Source: an uncultured Phycisphaerales bacterium | GTDB taxonomy: Bacteria > Planctomycetota > Phycisphaerae > Phycisphaerales > UBA1924 | Direction: 5' to 3' | Assembly (NCBI GenBank): GCA_903929885.1 | Contig: CAIYWI010000044.1 | Coordinates: 1-35,667 of the forward strand | Length of the DNA stretch: 35,667 nucleotides | Part shown: piece by piece, positions 32,911 through 35,667 of the stretch | Layout of the letters: each line of letters starts with the position of its first letter | Position numbering within the stretch: the first letter of the stretch is position 1 | Notes under the pieces: model-generated | Databases searched by the model: none | The model's input: only the letters and a program-made list of their open reading frames with translations | What the model was told of the DNA's origin: nothing | Made by a program: the position numbers and the translations under genes

Positions 32911-33534
32911 ATGGAGCCGACCCTTCCCCCGACGCGGTCGAAGGCGCCCGGCTCCGTGCCCCGCGTCATGCTGCGGCACCCCGTCGCCCGCGATCGCGAC
33001 GAGCTGGTGTCGCTGCTCAACCGAAGCCGCGATCACCTGATCCCGTGGTGGTCGACGCCCCGCGGGCTCGACGCCGAGGGATTCGATCCGTGCGCGACCT
33101 TCGAGCGGCTGCTCGAGAGCGCGAACATCCCGATGTGCGAGCGGTTCGTGATCTGCCGCAAGGACACGCGGGCGATCATCGGCTGCACCAGCATCGCCAA
33201 CATCGTGCGAGGGGCCTTCGAGAGCTGCACGCTGGGGTATTGGGCCGGGATCGACGGCGTGGGGCAGGGGTTCATGACCGAGGCGGTCGCGCTGTCGGTG
33301 CGACACGCCTTCCGCGACCTGCGCCTGCACCGGGTGGAAGCCAACATCATGCCCCGCAACGTTCCCTCGACGCTGCTGGTGCAGCGACTGGGCTTCCGCG
33401 AGGAGGGGCTGGCCAGGCGGTTCATCCGCATCAACCACCAGTGGGAGGACCATGTCCGCTGGTCCATGACGCTCGAGGACTTCGAGCGGCTGGCGTCGCA
33501 GGGTCAGTTTCCCTTCGCGCGAACGACGGCCTGA
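32911..33534 (+). CDS. GNAT N-acetyltransferase, RimJ/RimL type
   Basis: 207 residues of the acetyl-CoA-dependent GNAT family. The N-terminus has MLRHPVARDRDELVSLLNRS; the core has IIGCTSIANIVRG, LGYWAGIDGVGQGFMTEAV (the acetyl-CoA pyrophosphate-loop region) and the C-terminal LHRVEANIMPRNVPSTLLVQ then RLGFREEGLARR, all characteristic of RimJ/RimL-like enzymes that acetylate ribosomal proteins or other amines. The true substrate is not determinable. It follows guaA by 7 bp and converges on the symporter gene. Confidence 0.9.
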   Translation: MEPTLPPTRSKAPGSVPRVMLRHPVARDRDELVSLLNRSRDHLIPWWSTPRGLDAEGFDPCATFERLLESANIPMCERFVICRKDTRAIIGCTSIANIVRGAFESCTLGYWAGIDGVGQGFMTEAVALSVRHAFRDLRLHRVEANIMPRNVPSTLLVQRLGFREEGLARRFIRINHQWEDHVRWSMTLEDFERLASQGQFPFARTTA

Positions 33535-33554
33535 GGCCGATCGCCTCGCTCAGG
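33530..33554. terminator. Hairpin between convergent acetyltransferase and symporter genes
   Basis: CCTGAG (33530-33535) pairs with CTCAGG (33549-33554), and GAGGC-CGATC-GCCTC inside gives an alternative 5-bp stem. The gap between the two stop codons is only 15 bp, so a shared bidirectional terminator is likely. Confidence 0.35.
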
Positions 33555-35154
33555 TCGCGGCGAGGGTCGTGCCGTCGCGTCTGGCCGGCGCGTCGCCCAA
33601 GAGGCAGATGGCGAAGGAGACCAGCGTGGCGAGCACCAGTCGCCAGGGGAAGGCGATCGTCACGTCCTTCAGGGTCGCGAGCGAGTCGGGCAGGAACGAC
33701 GTCCACCACTTCCACGCCACCGGCTCGAGCAGGGCCACGACGAGGAAGCCCGCGAACCATCCGGCGATCACGCTCGCCGTCGAGCCGCGACGGGTGAACA
33801 GCGCGGTGAAGAACATGCCCAAGAGCCCCGCGTAGGCGAAGCTCATCACGCCGAGCACGAACCCCAGCAGGCTGTTGCGGCTCGAGTCGTAGAGGGCGAT
33901 GCACGCGCACGCGAAGATGCCCAGCAGCACGCCCGCCGCCACCACCGCGGCGCGTCCGGCCTTGAGGTAGTGCCGCTCCTCGCGGTCCGGTCGAACCCGC
34001 CGGTAGACGTCCTCGACGAACGTGCTCGCCATCGAGTTGAGCCCGGAGTTGATCCCCGCCGGGCCGGCGGCAAAGAGCCCCGCGAGGAAGAGCCCCGCCA
34101 CGCCGCCACCCATCTGCGTGTACGCGAAGACCTGGAAGGCCTTGTCGCTGGGCGCGGCCTCCGCGGGTGCGGCGACCCCCATGATGTCGGGACGCTGATA
34201 GAAGACGTGCAGCAGCAGTCCGACGACCAGGAAGATGCACACCGCCGGGATGCCCACCAGCACGCCCCCGATGACCGACCTGGCGCCCGCGGCGGCGTTC
34301 TTGCAGGTGAGCATGCGCTGCACGAGGTCCTGATCCATCCCGTGCGACGCCAGCGTGAGGAGCACGAAGCCCGTCGTGACGGTCAGGAGGGTGAACTCCG
34401 CGCCGGGGTCGAACCCCCACCAGGGCTTCGAGACGTCCAGCCCCGTTTGAAGCACGGTGAGCTTGGAGCCCCCCTGCGGCGGGTTGGCCAGGGCGTCGAC
34501 CAGTTCGGCCGGGCCGACGGGGATGCGGTGGAGCAGCACCGCGATGGTGACCAGGGCCGCCCCGATGTACACCGAGACCTGCAGCACGTCGGTCCAGATC
34601 GCGCTGCTCACGCCGCCGACGAAGGTGTAGGCCACGCCGAAGGCGATGAAGACCCAGATGGTGATGCACATGTGCATCGGATCCGTGTCGCCGAAGATCG
34701 CCAGCGACGCGGGGAGCGCACCGACGAAGACGCGGGCCCCGCTCGCGAAGACGCGGCCCACGAGGTAGGCCCAGGAGGCGGCCGTTCTCGCGCCGGGGCC
34801 GAACCTCCGCTCGAGCAGGGCGTAGGGGGTCGTGACGTTCAGGCGGTAGTAGGCGGGGATGAAGACCGTCGCGAGCACGATGGCCGCGATGATGCCGCCG
34901 ATGTTCGCGGAGAGGTAGGTGAGATTGCCCGCGTAGGAGGATTGGGGCACGCCCACGAAGGTCGCTGCAGACTGTGCAGTCGCCAGGATCGAGATGGCCA
35001 CCGCCCACGCCGGCATGGAGCGGTTGGCGAGGAAGTAGTCGCGGGTGTCGGCGATCTTCCGTCGTGAAAACCAGAGGCCCGAGCCGATGAGCAGGGCGAA
35101 GTAGCCCGCCAGGACGAGCCAGTCCGCGTTCCCGAGCCGTGTGGTGTCAGCCAT
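33550..35154 (-). CDS. Sodium:solute symporter (SSS family)
   Basis: 534 residues with about 13 hydrophobic segments, the SSS/SLC5 architecture of sodium-coupled transporters. NADWLVLAGYFALLIGSGLWF is the first helix; DTRDYFLANRSMPAWAVAIS with ATAQSAATFVGVP is the conserved unwound-helix region containing sodium-site residues; TFVGGVSSAIWTDVLQ and AAGPAGINSGLNSMASTFVEDVYRR are family signatures. Substrate is unknown; sugars, amino acids or carboxylates are all possible. The start at 35154 begins MADTTRLG; the frame continues 75 codons upstream without plausibility and overlaps the divergent gene. Confidence 0.93.
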   Translation of the reverse strand: MADTTRLGNADWLVLAGYFALLIGSGLWFSRRKIADTRDYFLANRSMPAWAVAISILATAQSAATFVGVPQSSYAGNLTYLSANIGGIIAAIVLATVFIPAYYRLNVTTPYALLERRFGPGARTAASWAYLVGRVFASGARVFVGALPASLAIFGDTDPMHMCITIWVFIAFGVAYTFVGGVSSAIWTDVLQVSVYIGAALVTIAVLLHRIPVGPAELVDALANPPQGGSKLTVLQTGLDVSKPWWGFDPGAEFTLLTVTTGFVLLTLASHGMDQDLVQRMLTCKNAAAGARSVIGGVLVGIPAVCIFLVVGLLLHVFYQRPDIMGVAAPAEAAPSDKAFQVFAYTQMGGGVAGLFLAGLFAAGPAGINSGLNSMASTFVEDVYRRVRPDREERHYLKAGRAAVVAAGVLLGIFACACIALYDSSRNSLLGFVLGVMSFAYAGLLGMFFTALFTRRGSTASVIAGWFAGFLVVALLEPVAWKWWTSFLPDSLATLKDVTIAFPWRLVLATLVSFAICLLGDAPARRDGTTLAAT

Positions 35155-35155
35155 G

Positions 35156-35667
35156 ATGAGAATCGCCAGCAACGTCCAGTCGCTTCCCGCCGCCATCTTC
35201 GGCGTCGGCTCCCGCCAGCATATCCGCCCCGCGATGGTCGTGGCGATGCTGGTGGCGCTCCTGCTGGGGGGCTGCTCGTCGCGGCTTCGACCCGGCGACG
35301 ACGCCGGGCCCCGCCGCGGGCAGGAGATCATGGTGGCCGGCCGCCTCTTCCACGTCGGCGCGCCGGTCGTGCTCTTCACCGACCCCGGCGGCTACGACGC
35401 CTATCGCGTCGAAAAGCGCTTCACGCCCTGGCAGGAGTCGTCGTGGCAGGCCCTGGTCAAGGCGGGCAAGGCCCTCGACACGCCCAATCGCTACGGGCTG
35501 CGGGCGTCGGACCTCTCCGACGATGAACGCGAACGCGTGCGGGGCGGCGGATGGGATCTTCCCCTGCTGCAACGCACGGTGGATCAGTTCGTGCTTCACT
35601 ACGACGTGTGCGGCACCAGCCGCCAGTGCTTCAAGGTGCTCCACGACTTCCGCGGCCTTTCCGTCCA
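35156..35667 (+). CDS. Lipoprotein resembling N-acetylmuramoyl-L-alanine amidase (partial)
   Basis: The gene runs off the right edge of the window. The first 39 residues end in a lipobox LLGGC, so the protein is a probable lipoprotein. The last visible part, WDLPLLQRTVDQFVLHYDVC then GTSRQCFKVLHDFRGLSV, resembles the start of a peptidoglycan-recognition/amidase_2 domain, in which the first histidine of VLHYD is a zinc ligand; the other ligands are beyond the edge. Start uncertain: ATG 35156 keeps coding-like codon use and gives a positively charged n-region; ATG 35234 gives a shorter, uncharged signal (MVVAMLVALLLGGC) and would leave 79 bp between the divergent genes. With 35156 the start codons of the two divergent genes nearly overlap. 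Confidence 0.75.
   Translation, partial: MRIASNVQSLPAAIFGVGSRQHIRPAMVVAMLVALLLGGCSSRLRPGDDAGPRRGQEIMVAGRLFHVGAPVVLFTDPGGYDAYRVEKRFTPWQESSWQALVKAGKALDTPNRYGLRASDLSDDERERVRGGGWDLPLLQRTVDQFVLHYDVCGTSRQCFKVLHDFRGLSV

Overview
The window is a high-GC chromosomal segment from a bacterium that looks like a planctomycete of the Phycisphaerae type. The pointers are: three large secreted proteins ending in a cysteine-terminated dockerin-like module (two D-x-N-x-D-G-G-V-D-G-x-D calcium loops, last residues GGC) together with Cys-rich GACC-type modules; two secreted proteins with PEP-CTERM-like tails (short hydrophobic stretch then RRRH); a YidC with a very large periplasmic domain; and the absence of long operons. 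Taxonomy is inferred from protein style only.

Layout. 1-8500: three secreted multidomain proteins on the minus strand (179-2755, 3053-5212, 5545-8115), each an array of beta-sandwich modules, a P-domain and the GC-type dockerin, plus a 52-residue small protein (8332-8490) with a clear promoter and ribosome binding site. 8491-9277: a gene-free stretch with an imperfect tandem repeat (about 215 bp unit) whose hairpins show compensatory base changes. 9278-10201: a PEP-CTERM-like secreted protein, preceded by a 770-bp gene-free region with a strong promoter and several hairpins. 10972-14503: thymidine kinase; convergent uridine-kinase-like and fRMsr-like GAF genes; divergent glnS. 14620-16609: rlmN, then an MNT/HEPN toxin-antitoxin pair whose HEPN gene carries a nonsense codon. 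17041-20563: cysS and an HscA-like Hsp70 in one transcription unit. 20696-23400: a HI0933-family flavoprotein and a sugar-binding lipoprotein on the minus strand, and a divergent L-rhamnose/L-fucose mutarotase. 23567-27022: a GT4 glycosyltransferase, a second PEP-CTERM-like protein and a GT2 enzyme fused to a Rossmann-like domain. 27053-28813: MlaF-like ATPase and a DUF4190-like membrane protein (minus). 29054-33534: yidC, guaA and a RimJ/RimL-type acetyltransferase. 33550-35667: an SSS-family symporter (minus) and, divergently, a truncated lipoprotein resembling an N-acetylmuramoyl-L-alanine amidase.

Two kinds of gene start are visible. Several of the secreted-protein genes and the small protein have recognisable Shine-Dalgarno sequences, and for four minus-strand units a -35/-10 promoter can be read 15 to about 490 nt upstream of the start. 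Most cytoplasmic genes instead lack a Shine-Dalgarno sequence and have a TAnnnT or GATnnT hexamer 5-9 nt before the start codon, as expected for leaderless mRNAs. The genes are mostly single units serving translation (glnS, cysS, rlmN), nucleotide metabolism (tdk, guaA, uridine-kinase-like), protein insertion (yidC), deoxysugar handling and glycosylation, and cell-surface display. The most unusual non-coding features are the structured tandem repeat at 8653-9213 and the strong promoter/leader at 10499-10765.
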